Source of the DNA: Phocaeicola faecicola
Lineage (GTDB): Bacteria; Bacteroidota; Bacteroidia; Bacteroidales; Bacteroidaceae
Reading direction: 5' to 3'
DNA length: 53,778 nucleotides
Assembly: GCF_013618865.1 (NCBI RefSeq)
Contig: NZ_JABSOE010000031.1
Coordinates: 1 to 53,778 of the forward strand
The notes below the pieces were generated by a model, which saw only the letters and a program-made list of their open reading frames with translations, made no database searches and was not told where the DNA came from. Positions 42,107 to 51,269 of the stretch are shown one piece after another. How positions within the stretch are numbered: the first letter of the stretch is position 1; the number at the start of each line of letters is the position of its first letter. The position numbers and the translations under genes are program-made.

Positions 42107-43474
42107 ATGGCTATACATCGAATCCTGTTCATCCTTTGCTGCCTGTTCTTATACGGATGCAGCGCCTATCAGGTAGAGGAAGATATTCCTCAGGAAAAAA
42201 AGAATGGTAAAGAAACGGAAACTAAAAAATATAAGGTAAAACTCACCGTCACCGGAAAGGGAAATGCCCCGCTCGACTATCCTCTGTCATTCTTTGTATT
42301 CAACCAGGAACAGCAATGCATCCTGCAGGAAGAAATCGAGGAGGAAGACCTTCCCTTCTCTGTTTCTCTTCCACAAGGAAAATACCGTTTAAGCCTGTTT
42401 TCAGGTTTACAGAAGAACCAGTGTACGATACCGGATAACCCGACGGATGAAAGCCGGATCAGGTTACCGGAAAAGAACTCGTGCAAGGAAGCTGTCTTGT
42501 TTGGAAAGACCTACATCGACGTGGTCCGTTCGACCACAGCCAAAATCACACTTGATTATGCCGTTACAGCCATCAGCGTGTCACTGACCGGTATTCCTGC
42601 CGATGCACAGGCGGTAGCAGTTCAGTTTGCTCCCGTCAGCTCCGGTATTGATTTCAAAGGAAATCCGGCCGATGACAGGCAGCACTGCACCCTTCATTGT
42701 TATAAGTATGAGAAACGGTGGGTCTGCAACCCCACCTATATTATCCCTCATTCACAAGGGGAAACCTCTGTTTCAATCCGCGTCACCCTGCCACAGGAAG
42801 AAGAGATACATGAATATACCTACAAGGCTGCGTTGAAGCCCGGCTATCCGTACCGGTTTAACGGAGACCTGGAAACGAACCTGGCACTTGAGGGAGATTT
42901 TCACATAGAAGGATGGCAACCGGAAATCGATGTAGAACTTGGAGCTGACAAAAACCCTTCCGGAGAGGGAACACAAACCGGCACTTCCGGTGAGACACCC
43001 GATAAGGATTCAGAAAAGAAGGATCCGGAACAGAAAGACATTGATACATTTATTGTCTCCGAACTGCCCCCGGAAGACGTGATATGGGGATACTTTTATA
43101 TCTGGAAACTTCAGAGAATCTCTGAGCATGAAGCTCTGGCTACTCTCATTGCTCCCAACCAGGCCTTTGCCTTTGCAGGTGATGCCATCAAATGGCTGCA
43201 GAACTACCGCATAGACGGCATAAGCGGATGGAGGGTCTTTACTACGGAAGAAGCCCAGGCATTCAGAAATCAGTTCGGGAACCGGATGGGGGATTTAAAC
43301 AATTATCTTTACGAGAATGGCATGGCACGGTTCTATTACAGCAAGGAAGCGAGATACCTGTGCAACCAGGGACAGTCGACATTCAGTTTCACCAGCACCC
43401 GTATTACGAATGCCGGAAAAACTGTCAAATATTACCTGCGCCCTGTCAAGAATGTAAAAATCAAAACACAATAA
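42107..43474 (+). CDS. Two-domain lipoprotein of unknown function
   Basis: This 455-residue exported protein has a lipobox at Cys18 (LYGC). Residues about 40-275 are beta-rich and resemble fimbrial-type Mfa2/FimB-like modules (YPLSFFVFNQEQQ, LPQGKYRLSLFSG, KITLDYAVTAISVSLTGIP); this is a weak family impression. A charged linker of Glu, Lys, Ser, Thr and Pro (about 278-315) joins it to a C-terminal domain (about 320-455) that is rich in aromatic residues and contains GWRVFTTEEAQAF. I do not recognise the second domain. No partner fimbrial genes are adjacent; the neighbours are a GH20 enzyme and a DUF3109 gene. Confidence 0.6.
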   Translation: MAIHRILFILCCLFLYGCSAYQVEEDIPQEKKNGKETETKKYKVKLTVTGKGNAPLDYPLSFFVFNQEQQCILQEEIEEEDLPFSVSLPQGKYRLSLFSGLQKNQCTIPDNPTDESRIRLPEKNSCKEAVLFGKTYIDVVRSTTAKITLDYAVTAISVSLTGIPADAQAVAVQFAPVSSGIDFKGNPADDRQHCTLHCYKYEKRWVCNPTYIIPHSQGETSVSIRVTLPQEEEIHEYTYKAALKPGYPYRFNGDLETNLALEGDFHIEGWQPEIDVELGADKNPSGEGTQTGTSGETPDKDSEKKDPEQKDIDTFIVSELPPEDVIWGYFYIWKLQRISEHEALATLIAPNQAFAFAGDAIKWLQNYRIDGISGWRVFTTEEAQAFRNQFGNRMGDLNNYLYENGMARFYYSKEARYLCNQGQSTFSFTSTRITNAGKTVKYYLRPVKNVKIKTQ

Positions 43475-43511
43475 TTTACATACCATTCCAGGACTCACGG
43501 CGTCATTTCAA

Positions 43512-44093
43512 TCAGATCAGATGCTGCTTCTGCAACTCTTCCGCTACATTCTCGAGTTCGGCGTACCATTCCGGGCCGAATTTGCGGATAAGCGGTTCCT
43601 TCAGGAATTTATACACGGGGAGATTTTCTTTCTTACCCAATAAAACGGCTGCCTTGCAGACATCCCAACGATGGTAGTTAACGGCACGATAAGGACCGTA
43701 ATTGCCCACCCGGATCGGATACAGGTGACAGGATATGGGTTTGTAGAAATTGCAGCGTCCTTCACGATAGGCCTTTTCAATCGCACAGTAGCAATATCCT
43801 TTTTCATCGTAACAGGTAAATACACAATCCTTTCCGTTCACAATGGAAGTAACCAGGTCACCGTCCTGATCGGTATACACCACTCCCTGACGATCGATTA
43901 CCTCACGGGCCTCAGGAGACAGTTCGTTCCATATAACCGGAAGCACCTCTTCCAGCTTCTCCACTTCTTCCAGTTCTACCGGAGCCCCGGCATCCCCCTC
44001 TATGCAACATTCGCCTTTGCAGGCATCCAGGTTACACAGAAACTTCTCACGGAACACATCCAGGCTTACTACCACATCATCTATCTGTACCAT
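43512..44093 (-). CDS. DUF3109 family cysteine-rich protein
   Basis: This 193-residue cytoplasmic protein has nine cysteines in conserved positions: a cluster CNLDACKGECC (20-30), then CVFTC, YCYCAIE, RCNFYKPISC and DVCKA. The pattern resembles the YkgJ/DUF3109 group, thought to bind a zinc ion or Fe-S cluster. No function is established to my knowledge. It is transcribed alone from a promoter placed immediately after the gpmI terminator, a compact arrangement. Confidence 0.8.
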   Translation of the reverse strand: MVQIDDVVVSLDVFREKFLCNLDACKGECCIEGDAGAPVELEEVEKLEEVLPVIWNELSPEAREVIDRQGVVYTDQDGDLVTSIVNGKDCVFTCYDEKGYCYCAIEKAYREGRCNFYKPISCHLYPIRVGNYGPYRAVNYHRWDVCKAAVLLGKKENLPVYKFLKEPLIRKFGPEWYAELENVAEELQKQHLI

Positions 44094-44129
44094 TTTATTC
44101 GTATCTTTATCGGTTAGTCATTAGCGGTG

Positions 44130-44137
44130 CAAAAATA
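44130..44137 (-). promoter_or_regulatory. -7 element of the DUF3109 gene
   Basis: TATTTTTG on the minus strand fits TAnnTTTG, with a predicted start near 44124, about 30 bases ahead of the ATG. Its -33 region falls inside the gpmI terminator hairpin, so no separate TTTG is present. Confidence 0.6.
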
Positions 44138-44138
44138 C

Positions 44139-44169
44139 AAAAAAGCCGGAAGAAATCTCTCCCGGCTTT
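44139..44169 (-). terminator. gpmI terminator
   Basis: AAAGCCGG (44142-44149) and CCGGCTTT (44162-44169) make an 8-bp stem that on the minus strand runs into TTTTTT. It begins 26 bases after the gpmI stop. Confidence 0.8.
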
Positions 44170-44195
44170 CTCTTATCTTTTCAGATACAGTATTT

Positions 44196-45710
44196 TTACT
44201 TGATCAGGTCTTTTCCTGACATTTCAGCAGGCTGAGCCATGCCCAAGATGTGCAGGATAGAAGGAGCTACGTCTGCCAAAACACCGTTTTCTACCTTTGC
44301 ATCCTTGTTTGCGGTTACATATACAAACGGAACCGGATTCAAAGAGTGAGCGGTATTCGGAGTACCGTCTTCGTTCAATGCATGATCGGCATTACCGTGG
44401 TCGGCAATAATGATCACTTCATAATCGTTTGCCTTAGCAGCTTCTACAGTATCCTTTACACAGTTGTCGATAGCCACTACTGCTTTTTCGATCGCTTCAT
44501 AAATACCTGTATGACCTACCATGTCACCGTTCGCATAGTTTACCACGATGAAGTCGTACTTCTGAGTATTGATTGCTTCAACCAGTTTATCCTTTACTTC
44601 GTAAGCACTCATTTCCGGCTTCAGGTCATAAGTAGCCACCTTCGGACTCGGAACCAGGATACGGTCTTCGTTGTCATACGGAGTTTCACGGCCACCGTTG
44701 AAGAAGAAAGTAACGTGTGCATACTTTTCAGTTTCTGCAATATGAAGCTGAGTCTTGCCATTGTTTGCCAGGTATTCACCCAATGTGTTCTGTACATTTT
44801 CCTTGTCGAACAGGATGTGTACACCCTTGAATGAAGCATCGTACGGAGTCATACAGTAGTACTGCAATCCAGGAACAGTCATCATTCCAGCTTCCGGCAT
44901 ATCCTGCTGAGTCAGAACAACAGTCAATTCCTTTGCGCGGTCGTTACGGTAGTTGAAGAAGATCACTACATCACCTTCTTTGATGGTACCGTCGAAATTA
45001 GCATTCGAAATCGGTTTGATGAATTCATCAGTAACACCTTCATCATAAGATTCCTGCATAGCCTGGACCATATCAGAAGCCTTCTTTCCAACGCCTTTTA
45101 CCAGCAGGTCATAAGCTTCTTTCACACGTTCCCAACGTTTGTCACGGTCCATGGCATAGAAACGTCCTACGATAGAAGCGATCTTTCCAGCCGACTGTGC
45201 GCAATGAGCTGAGAGCTGTTCGATGAAGCCTTTACCACTCTTCGGGTCAGTATCACGACCGTCCATGAAGCAGTGGATGAATGTATTTTCCAAACCATAT
45301 TCTTTAGCAATGTCACACAACTTGAACAAGTGATCCAAAGAAGAGTGAACACCACCGTTTGAAGTCAATCCCATGAAATGGATATTTTTGCCATGCTCTT
45401 TTGCATATGAGAAAGCAGAAACCACTTCCTTGTTCTGCATAATACTGCCATCAGCGCACGCACGGTTGATCTTCACCAAATCCTGATAAACGATACGACC
45501 TGCACCGATATTCAAGTGACCTACCTCAGAGTTACCCATCTGACCGTCAGGCAAACCTACATTTTCACCGCTTGCCTGCAACTGAGAATGAGGATAGTTA
45601 GCCAACAGACTGTCCCAATAAGGAGTCGGAGTATTGAAGATTACATCGTCTTTCTGACGGTCTCCACATCCCCAACCGTCCAAAATCATTAAAAGAGCTT
45701 TCTTAGCCAT
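44196..45710 (-). CDS. gpmI: 2,3-bisphosphoglycerate-independent phosphoglycerate mutase
   Basis: This 504-residue glycolytic enzyme interconverts 3- and 2-phosphoglycerate in the cytoplasm. The alkaline-phosphatase-type metal site is seen in LDGWGCG (Asp11) and DHGNAD near residue 440. The phosphorylated serine is Ser61 in [15 protein letters not shown]. Length and motifs are typical. It has its own promoter and terminator and is a monocistronic housekeeping gene. Confidence 0.97.
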   Translation of the reverse strand: MAKKALLMILDGWGCGDRQKDDVIFNTPTPYWDSLLANYPHSQLQASGENVGLPDGQMGNSEVGHLNIGAGRIVYQDLVKINRACADGSIMQNKEVVSAFSYAKEHGKNIHFMGLTSNGGVHSSLDHLFKLCDIAKEYGLENTFIHCFMDGRDTDPKSGKGFIEQLSAHCAQSAGKIASIVGRFYAMDRDKRWERVKEAYDLLVKGVGKKASDMVQAMQESYDEGVTDEFIKPISNANFDGTIKEGDVVIFFNYRNDRAKELTVVLTQQDMPEAGMMTVPGLQYYCMTPYDASFKGVHILFDKENVQNTLGEYLANNGKTQLHIAETEKYAHVTFFFNGGRETPYDNEDRILVPSPKVATYDLKPEMSAYEVKDKLVEAINTQKYDFIVVNYANGDMVGHTGIYEAIEKAVVAIDNCVKDTVEAAKANDYEVIIIADHGNADHALNEDGTPNTAHSLNPVPFVYVTANKDAKVENGVLADVAPSILHILGMAQPAEMSGKDLIK

Positions 45711-45762
45711 AATAGTATTTTGTTTAAAAGTTGATATTCGAGTTTAAACTGATTTATCCATG

Positions 45763-45770
45763 CAAAAATA
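45763..45770 (-). promoter_or_regulatory. -7 element of gpmI
   Basis: TATTTTTG on the minus strand matches TAnnTTTG and predicts a start near 45757, about 46 bases before the gpmI ATG. The -33 position has no exact TTTG. Confidence 0.65.
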
Positions 45771-46345
45771 CTAATAAAAAGTGAGATACAGAAAAATGTC
45801 ATCAAGTTATTGGTCAGCCTAAAATTTAAATAAATACATAAATAAAATGAAAAACTAAAATAAACACACTCCCATTCCTCACACAAAATCCAAAGCAGAT
45901 TAAAAAATAAGACTCCTATCAGCTGTATAAACCCATCTTGAGACATTCACATCAAACATCCTAACCAGTTCACAATACCATCTGCCCGTCATTTTATCAA
46001 AATGAGTCCGCAACATATTCGCCACTGAATTTTGTATATTTTAATAAAATCAAATGCACTTATTTAAAAATTTACCAATATAATTTACAATCCTACCATT
46101 TAATAGAATATATATACAATAAAAAAATTAAGTAAAATTATTGCTGTTTTTATGAAATATACATCCGATGCAGTCAATTAAAAGTCAATTGTAAAGTGAC
46201 CCTGTCCAGAATATGTTTAAACAAATTCTCGTAAATACATCATTCTGAGGCAATCTTCCTATAATTTAAAGGATCAGATCTCAATAATCCATGAAAACAT
46301 TCACAAAGACTAATGCACAAATATTAGCTTCAATAATATTTTTTC
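45771..46345. other. Long AT-rich noncoding region upstream of the GH18 operon
   Basis: These 575 bases contain no credible open frame on either strand, no tRNA and no recognisable repeat. Stop codons are frequent in all frames, and A+T runs dominate. With the leader described separately, the noncoding gap is 862 bp, the longest in the window. It may hold distant regulator sites or an unrecognised RNA. Confidence 0.5.
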
Positions 46346-46448
46346 AAAAAAAAACCGGATATTAATAATTTATTAAAAATATCTTTCTTATATTTGTTTT
46401 GTTATAAAAAGATTTTAAAAAGAAATTCATGCTGTTGTCATAAAATAA
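46346..46448 (-). ncRNA. Candidate cis-antisense RNA in the leader of the SusC-like gene (DonS-like)
   Basis: A minus-strand promoter (46454-46487) predicts a start near 46448. A minus-strand terminator-like structure ends near 46346: GATA/TATC with inner AATAA/TTATT-type pairs (46358-46383), then CCGG and nine T residues. The RNA would be about 100 nt and would be antisense to the first part of the SusC-like leader. In B. fragilis the related don N-glycan locus is repressed by a cis-antisense RNA, DonS. The stem is AT-rich and weak, so this is a prediction only. Confidence 0.4.
46389..46396 (+). promoter_or_regulatory. -7 element of the SusC-like/GH18 operon
   Basis: TATATTTG matches TAnnTTTG. 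The predicted start near 46402 gives a long leader of about 170 nt. No -33 TTTG exists; that area is occupied by the inverted repeat at 46358-46383. Confidence 0.55.
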
Positions 46449-46453
46449 AACAG

Positions 46454-46487
46454 CAAATTTAAGAAAGAGCCGAAATGTTAATCGCAA
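46454..46487 (-). promoter_or_regulatory. Minus-strand promoter inside the SusC-like leader
   Basis: TAAATTTG (46454-46461 on the minus strand) fits the -7 consensus exactly, and a -33 TTTG (46484-46487) lies 22 bp upstream, slightly long. It points away from the SusC-like gene, and no minus-strand gene follows before gpmI some 740 bp on, so it should drive a noncoding RNA. Confidence 0.5.
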
Positions 46488-46535
46488 ATCCTATCCTTTC
46501 CTCTGATTTGCCATACCAAAATACAGAAAGGAGAG

Positions 46536-46562
46536 ATGACTAATAAACATTATTTTAACTAA
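46536..46562 (+). CDS. Possible 8-residue leader peptide before the SusC-like gene
   Basis: AAAGGAGAG directly precedes an ATG at 46536 that opens MTNKHYFN and stops 10 bases before the SusC-like ATG. The purine-rich site is unusual here. It may simply be chance, or translation of the mini-frame could affect initiation of the large gene. Confidence 0.2.
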   Translation: MTNKHYFN

Positions 46563-46572
46563 TTCTAAATCT

Positions 46573-49500
46573 ATGAAACAGAGCAAATTATCACAACTCA
46601 TGTTGCTCTTACTGATGACTCCTGGAGCAGTGACTTGGGCAGCTTCGAATGACAATTCGAACAGCAAGGTTTTACTATCACAGCAAGCGGACAAAATAAC
46701 TACAAAAGGAGTCGTAGTAGACGCAAAAGGAGAGCCTCTTATTGGGGTTAGTATTTTGGAAAAAGGAACGACAAACGGCACAATCACAAATTTCGACGGT
46801 GAGTTCTCTCTTCAAGTTTCTCCCAATGCCATATTGGAACTTTCTTATATCGGTTATCAATCTCAAAGCCTGGCAGCCAAAGCTGATTTCGGTAAAATTA
46901 CCATGAAAGAGGACACAGAGGTTTTGGATGAGGTCGTTGTTACCGCCTTGGGTATCAAACGTTCTGAAAAAGCCCTGAGCTACAATGTACAGCAGGTAAG
47001 TGGTGATGAGCTGACTACAGTGAAGGATGCCAACTTCATGAATTCACTGGCTGGTAAGGTAGCCGGTGTAAACATCAATGCATCTGCTTCCGGTGTCGGA
47101 GGTGCAACCCGTGTCGTAATGCGTGGTGTCAAATCTATCGCCAACAACAACAACGCTCTTTACGTAATCGACGGTGTACCTATCTTCAACACCAACAACG
47201 GTAGTACAGAAGGAGCTTATTCTACTCAGCCTAGAGGAGAAGGTATCTCAGACTTAAACCCTGACGATATTGAAAGCATGTCTGTATTGAGTGGTCCTTC
47301 AGCTGCAGCATTGTATGGTTCAGCCGCTTCTGCCGGAGTTATCTTGATTACTACCAAAAAAGGTAAAGAAGGAAAAGTAAGTGTGACTTTGTCAAACTCT
47401 ACCACATTCTCTAATCCATTCTTTACTCCTAAGTTCCAGAACAGCTACCTGAATGTTCCTGGAAGCTTCTCATCCTGGGGTGAGAAAGCAAGTTCACCTT
47501 ATGGAGACTATGACCCGATGGGATTCTTCCGTACAGGTACCAACATTCAGAACTCAGCTGCTCTTTCTGTAGGTAATGACAAGAATCAGACCTACCTGTC
47601 AGTGGGTACTACCAATGCAAACGGTATGTTGCCGAACAACGAGTACGAGCGTTACAACTTCACCAGCCGTAACACGACCAAATTCCTGAATGACAAGTTG
47701 ACACTTGATGTAGGTTTCAGCTTCATCATCCAGAAAGACTTGAACCTTACCGCTCAGGGACAGTACTTTAACCCGTTGGCTGCCGTATATCTGTTCCCGA
47801 GAGGAGAAAACTTCGGTGCAGTTCAGGCATACGAGACCTTTGATACAGGTCGTAATATCTACACCCAGAACTGGCAGTGGGGTGACCAGGGCCTTCAGAT
47901 GCAGAATCCTTATTGGATAATGAACAGAATGCCGCGTACCAACAAGAAACAGCGTTATATGGCAAATGCCAGCTTGAGATACGACATCACAGACTGGTTG
48001 AATGTAACAGGACGTGTCCGCATTGACAACTCTGCTACAGACTATGAAGAAAAGCGTTACGCTTCTACCAATACGTTGTTTGCAAGTACAAGCGGTTTCT
48101 ACAAATATCATAAGACAGATGACCGTCAGGTATATGCCGATGTGATCGCAAACTTTACCAAGACATGGGAAAAATTCACATTGAATGCCAACGTGGGTGC
48201 CAGCACTACTCAGTTGAACTATAACAACTCTGGTTACCAGGGAGCATTGGGTGATATTCCTAACGTATTCAACTACTTCAACATCGACAAGAACGGTCGT
48301 GATACTTATCCTCTCTATGAAGGATGGAGCCAGCGTACCAACGCCTTGTTTGCCAGCGTAGAAGCAGGATGGAGAAACATGCTTTACCTGACAGTGACCG
48401 GACGTAACGACTGGGATTCAGCATTGATCAACACTCCTCACAAATCATTCTTCTATCCGTCAGTCGGACTTTCAGGTGTAATCTCTGAAATGGTCAAACT
48501 GCCAGAATGGTTCAGCTATTTGAAGGTAAGAGGTTCTTACGCTGTTGTGGGTACTTCTATTCCTAGAAACCTGACTTCTGCTTACAGTTACGAATGGGAC
48601 GAAGCCACTGGCAAATGGCAGACCATGTCATACAAACCGCTGGGTGAACTTCTTCCTGAAAAGACTTATTCATGGGAAGCCGGTATCAATGCCCGTTTCT
48701 TTGACGGCCGCCTGAATCTGGACGCAACCTGGTATAGATCTGATACAAAGAACCAGACCATTGAAGTTCCGTTGTCTGCCACTTCCGGATATACCAAGAT
48801 GTATTGCCAGTCTGGTAATGTACGCAACTGGGGTATGGAATTTGCATTAGGTTTCAACAATACATGGGGAGACTTCTCATGGAGTTCTAACTTGACATAC
48901 AGCTTCAACAAGAATAAGGTTACTGAATTATTGAATGACTATGTAGACCCGGATACCGGCGAACACTACTCAGTTAATCTGATCGAAAAGGGAGGTATCG
49001 ATGCTTGTCAGTACTTATTGACAGAAGGTGGTACAATGGGTGACCTGTATGTAAAGACAGCCTTGAAGCGCGACCAGAACGGTAACGTACTGATTGAAAA
49101 CAACAACGTAGTACTTGAGACATTGAAGACTCCGAAGAAAGTAGGATCTGTATTGCCGAACGGAAACCTGGGCTTCAGAAACGACTTCACTTACAAAGGT
49201 ATCAATTTAGGCTTTATGCTGTCTGCACGCTTCGGTGGTATCGTATTGTCACAGACACAGGCCTACATGGATAAATTCGGTGTATCTGAGACTACAGCCA
49301 TTGCACGTGATAACGGAGGTGTTCCGGTTAATAACGGACTGGTAGATGCTGAAGCATACTATACCACTGTAGGTGGATCCAACGGTTTGCTGGAAGACTA
49401 TGTATATGATGCAACCAATGTTCGCTTGCAGGAATTATCTTTGGGCTATACATTGCCGGCAAAATGGTTCAACGACGTTGTAAAAATCAATCTTTCTGTA

Positions 49501-49647
49501 GTAGGACGTAACTTGTGGATGATTTACTGCAAGGCTCCATTCGACCCAGAAGCAACCGCATCTACAGGAACCTATTATCAGGGACTTGATTATTTTATGC
49601 AGCCAAGCCAGAGAAGCTTTGGTTTCAATGTAAAAGTTCAATTCTAA
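46573..49647 (+). CDS. SusC/RagA-type TonB-dependent transporter of the GH18 locus
   Basis: This 1024-residue outer-membrane transporter has a signal peptide (cleavage near TWA), a carboxypeptidase-like regulatory domain (about 40-120, with GTTNGTITNFDGEF) and a plug (about 125-260, with SAAALYGSAASAGVILITTKKG). The barrel follows, ending in the terminal aromatic NVKVQF. No STN domain is present, so it does not signal through an anti-sigma factor, which fits another mode of control such as an antisense RNA. With the GH18 partner, N-glycan oligosaccharides are the likely cargo. It precedes the SusD-like gene by 12 bases. Confidence 0.92.
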   Translation: MKQSKLSQLMLLLLMTPGAVTWAASNDNSNSKVLLSQQADKITTKGVVVDAKGEPLIGVSILEKGTTNGTITNFDGEFSLQVSPNAILELSYIGYQSQSLAAKADFGKITMKEDTEVLDEVVVTALGIKRSEKALSYNVQQVSGDELTTVKDANFMNSLAGKVAGVNINASASGVGGATRVVMRGVKSIANNNNALYVIDGVPIFNTNNGSTEGAYSTQPRGEGISDLNPDDIESMSVLSGPSAAALYGSAASAGVILITTKKGKEGKVSVTLSNSTTFSNPFFTPKFQNSYLNVPGSFSSWGEKASSPYGDYDPMGFFRTGTNIQNSAALSVGNDKNQTYLSVGTTNANGMLPNNEYERYNFTSRNTTKFLNDKLTLDVGFSFIIQKDLNLTAQGQYFNPLAAVYLFPRGENFGAVQAYETFDTGRNIYTQNWQWGDQGLQMQNPYWIMNRMPRTNKKQRYMANASLRYDITDWLNVTGRVRIDNSATDYEEKRYASTNTLFASTSGFYKYHKTDDRQVYADVIANFTKTWEKFTLNANVGASTTQLNYNNSGYQGALGDIPNVFNYFNIDKNGRDTYPLYEGWSQRTNALFASVEAGWRNMLYLTVTGRNDWDSALINTPHKSFFYPSVGLSGVISEMVKLPEWFSYLKVRGSYAVVGTSIPRNLTSAYSYEWDEATGKWQTMSYKPLGELLPEKTYSWEAGINARFFDGRLNLDATWYRSDTKNQTIEVPLSATSGYTKMYCQSGNVRNWGMEFALGFNNTWGDFSWSSNLTYSFNKNKVTELLNDYVDPDTGEHYSVNLIEKGGIDACQYLLTEGGTMGDLYVKTALKRDQNGNVLIENNNVVLETLKTPKKVGSVLPNGNLGFRNDFTYKGINLGFMLSARFGGIVLSQTQAYMDKFGVSETTAIARDNGGVPVNNGLVDAEAYYTTVGGSNGLLEDYVYDATNVRLQELSLGYTLPAKWFNDVVKINLSVVGRNLWMIYCKAPFDPEATASTGTYYQGLDYFMQPSQRSFGFNVKVQF

Positions 49648-49659
49648 ATATATGATACT

Positions 49660-51234
49660 ATGAATAAAAATAGATTAACACTCAATATATTAGCCTTTGG
49701 ATTACTGATGCTAGGAACAAGTCCTCTTACATCATGTATCAGTGACGACTTGAACGATCCAAGAGGTAAGATATCAAAAGAAGACCTGGAAGGAGATAAC
49801 TACGGACTCGGTGCGTTCTTCCTTCCGATGGAAGACCTTGTAGTTCCTGCACAGGAAAACCACTATCAGATGGCTGAAAACCTGATCGGTGACATCTACG
49901 GACGTTATATGATGTTTACCAATGACGGATGGAACTCTGCAAAGAATCCTCCTTTGTGCAACGTTCCTTCCGACTGGTATTCTGCTCCGTTCAGTTACAT
50001 GGCTGAATTCTTCTCTTCTTACAATGAAGTAAAGAAACAAACCGAAGGAAACGGTACCAATTACGCCTGGGCACAAATCCTGAAGGTCAGCTTCATGCAG
50101 CGACTGACAGATACTTATGGTCCTATTCCGTACAAGAGCATCAACTCATCTTCATTGACAGTAGCCTACGATTCTCAAGAGGACGCTTATAAAGCCATGT
50201 TCGATGACCTGAATGCCGCTATCGAAGTATTGACTTCGTATGTACAAGCCAATCCGGGAGCAGCCCCAATGGCAAAATACGATAATGTATATTCAGGCAA
50301 CTTCTCTCAATGGATCAAATATGCCAACTCATTGAAATTGCGTATGGCCATCCGTATCAGCAAAGCTTTGCCGGATTATGCAAAGCAGCAGGCTGAAGAG
50401 GCTGTCAAACACCCGATGGGCGTAATTACCAGCAATTCAGATAACGCAAGTTATTATTATGAAAAAGGAAACCCCATCAACGTAATGTGGGACAGCTACG
50501 GTGATGCCCGCATGTGTGCAGACATTTACTGCTACATGAACGGTTATAAGGACAAACGATTGGAAAAATACATGCAGAAACACACCGGAGAATGGCAGAA
50601 TGTAGAATATGCAGCTATTCCTTCTGGAGTAAATGTAGATTTGCAGACCAATACAAAGAAGTATTCAGCTCCTAACTTTGCAAAGACTGACCGTCTGATG
50701 TGGCTGAATGCGGCAGAAGTAGCATTCTGTAGAGCAGAAGGTGCCTTACTGAACTGGAACGTAGGTGACGGAGGTACAGCTGCAAATGCTGAAACATTCT
50801 ATAACCAGGGTATACAGCTTTCATTTGAACAGTGGAATGCATCCGGAGCTGCTGATTACATGGCTGATGAAACATCGGTTCCTGCCAATTATGTAGACCC
50901 GGCCGGAAAACATAAGGCAATGAGTGCACCGACAAAGATGACAATCAAATGGAACGACTCTGCCAGTGAAAATGAAAAGCTGGAACGCATTATGATTCAG
51001 AAATGGATTGCATTGTATCCGCTTGGTCAGGAAGCCTGGAGTGAAATCCGCCGTACAGGATATCCTAAAGTATTCAATCTGCAGGAAAGTGCAAGAGATG
51101 GAATCAGAACCGTTCCTAACCGCTTGCCGTTCTCTTACAATGAATACAACAACAACCCGACCAACATGCCAGGTGCATTACAGTTGTTAGGTGGTGAGGA
51201 TAATTACGCAACTAAATTGTGGTGGCAGAAGTAA
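49660..51234 (+). CDS. SusD/RagB-like lipoprotein of the GH18 locus
   Basis: This 524-residue lipoprotein is anchored at Cys26 (LTSC). It belongs to the SusD-like group with the QRLTDTYGPIPY motif near residue 150, a central TPR-like helical region and the C-terminal QKWIALYPLGQEAWSEIRRTGYP motif near 450, which is typical of the SusD-like_2 branch. It should cap the adjacent transporter and bind the released glycan. Confidence 0.9.
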   Translation: MNKNRLTLNILAFGLLMLGTSPLTSCISDDLNDPRGKISKEDLEGDNYGLGAFFLPMEDLVVPAQENHYQMAENLIGDIYGRYMMFTNDGWNSAKNPPLCNVPSDWYSAPFSYMAEFFSSYNEVKKQTEGNGTNYAWAQILKVSFMQRLTDTYGPIPYKSINSSSLTVAYDSQEDAYKAMFDDLNAAIEVLTSYVQANPGAAPMAKYDNVYSGNFSQWIKYANSLKLRMAIRISKALPDYAKQQAEEAVKHPMGVITSNSDNASYYYEKGNPINVMWDSYGDARMCADIYCYMNGYKDKRLEKYMQKHTGEWQNVEYAAIPSGVNVDLQTNTKKYSAPNFAKTDRLMWLNAAEVAFCRAEGALLNWNVGDGGTAANAETFYNQGIQLSFEQWNASGAADYMADETSVPANYVDPAGKHKAMSAPTKMTIKWNDSASENEKLERIMIQKWIALYPLGQEAWSEIRRTGYPKVFNLQESARDGIRTVPNRLPFSYNEYNNNPTNMPGALQLLGGEDNYATKLWWQK

Positions 51235-51269
51235 TTTAATAACAAGACCTTAATAAAATAATAAGAAAT

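Noticed and set aside
41880..42176. Short frames on both strands in the GH20/lipoprotein gap
   Set aside because: They are poly-Phe/Lys products of T- and A-runs with no initiation signals.
45689..45946. 85-codon minus-strand frame overlapping the gpmI start
   Set aside because: It is very rich in Phe, Leu and Ile from AT-rich noncoding DNA and overlaps the gpmI promoter.
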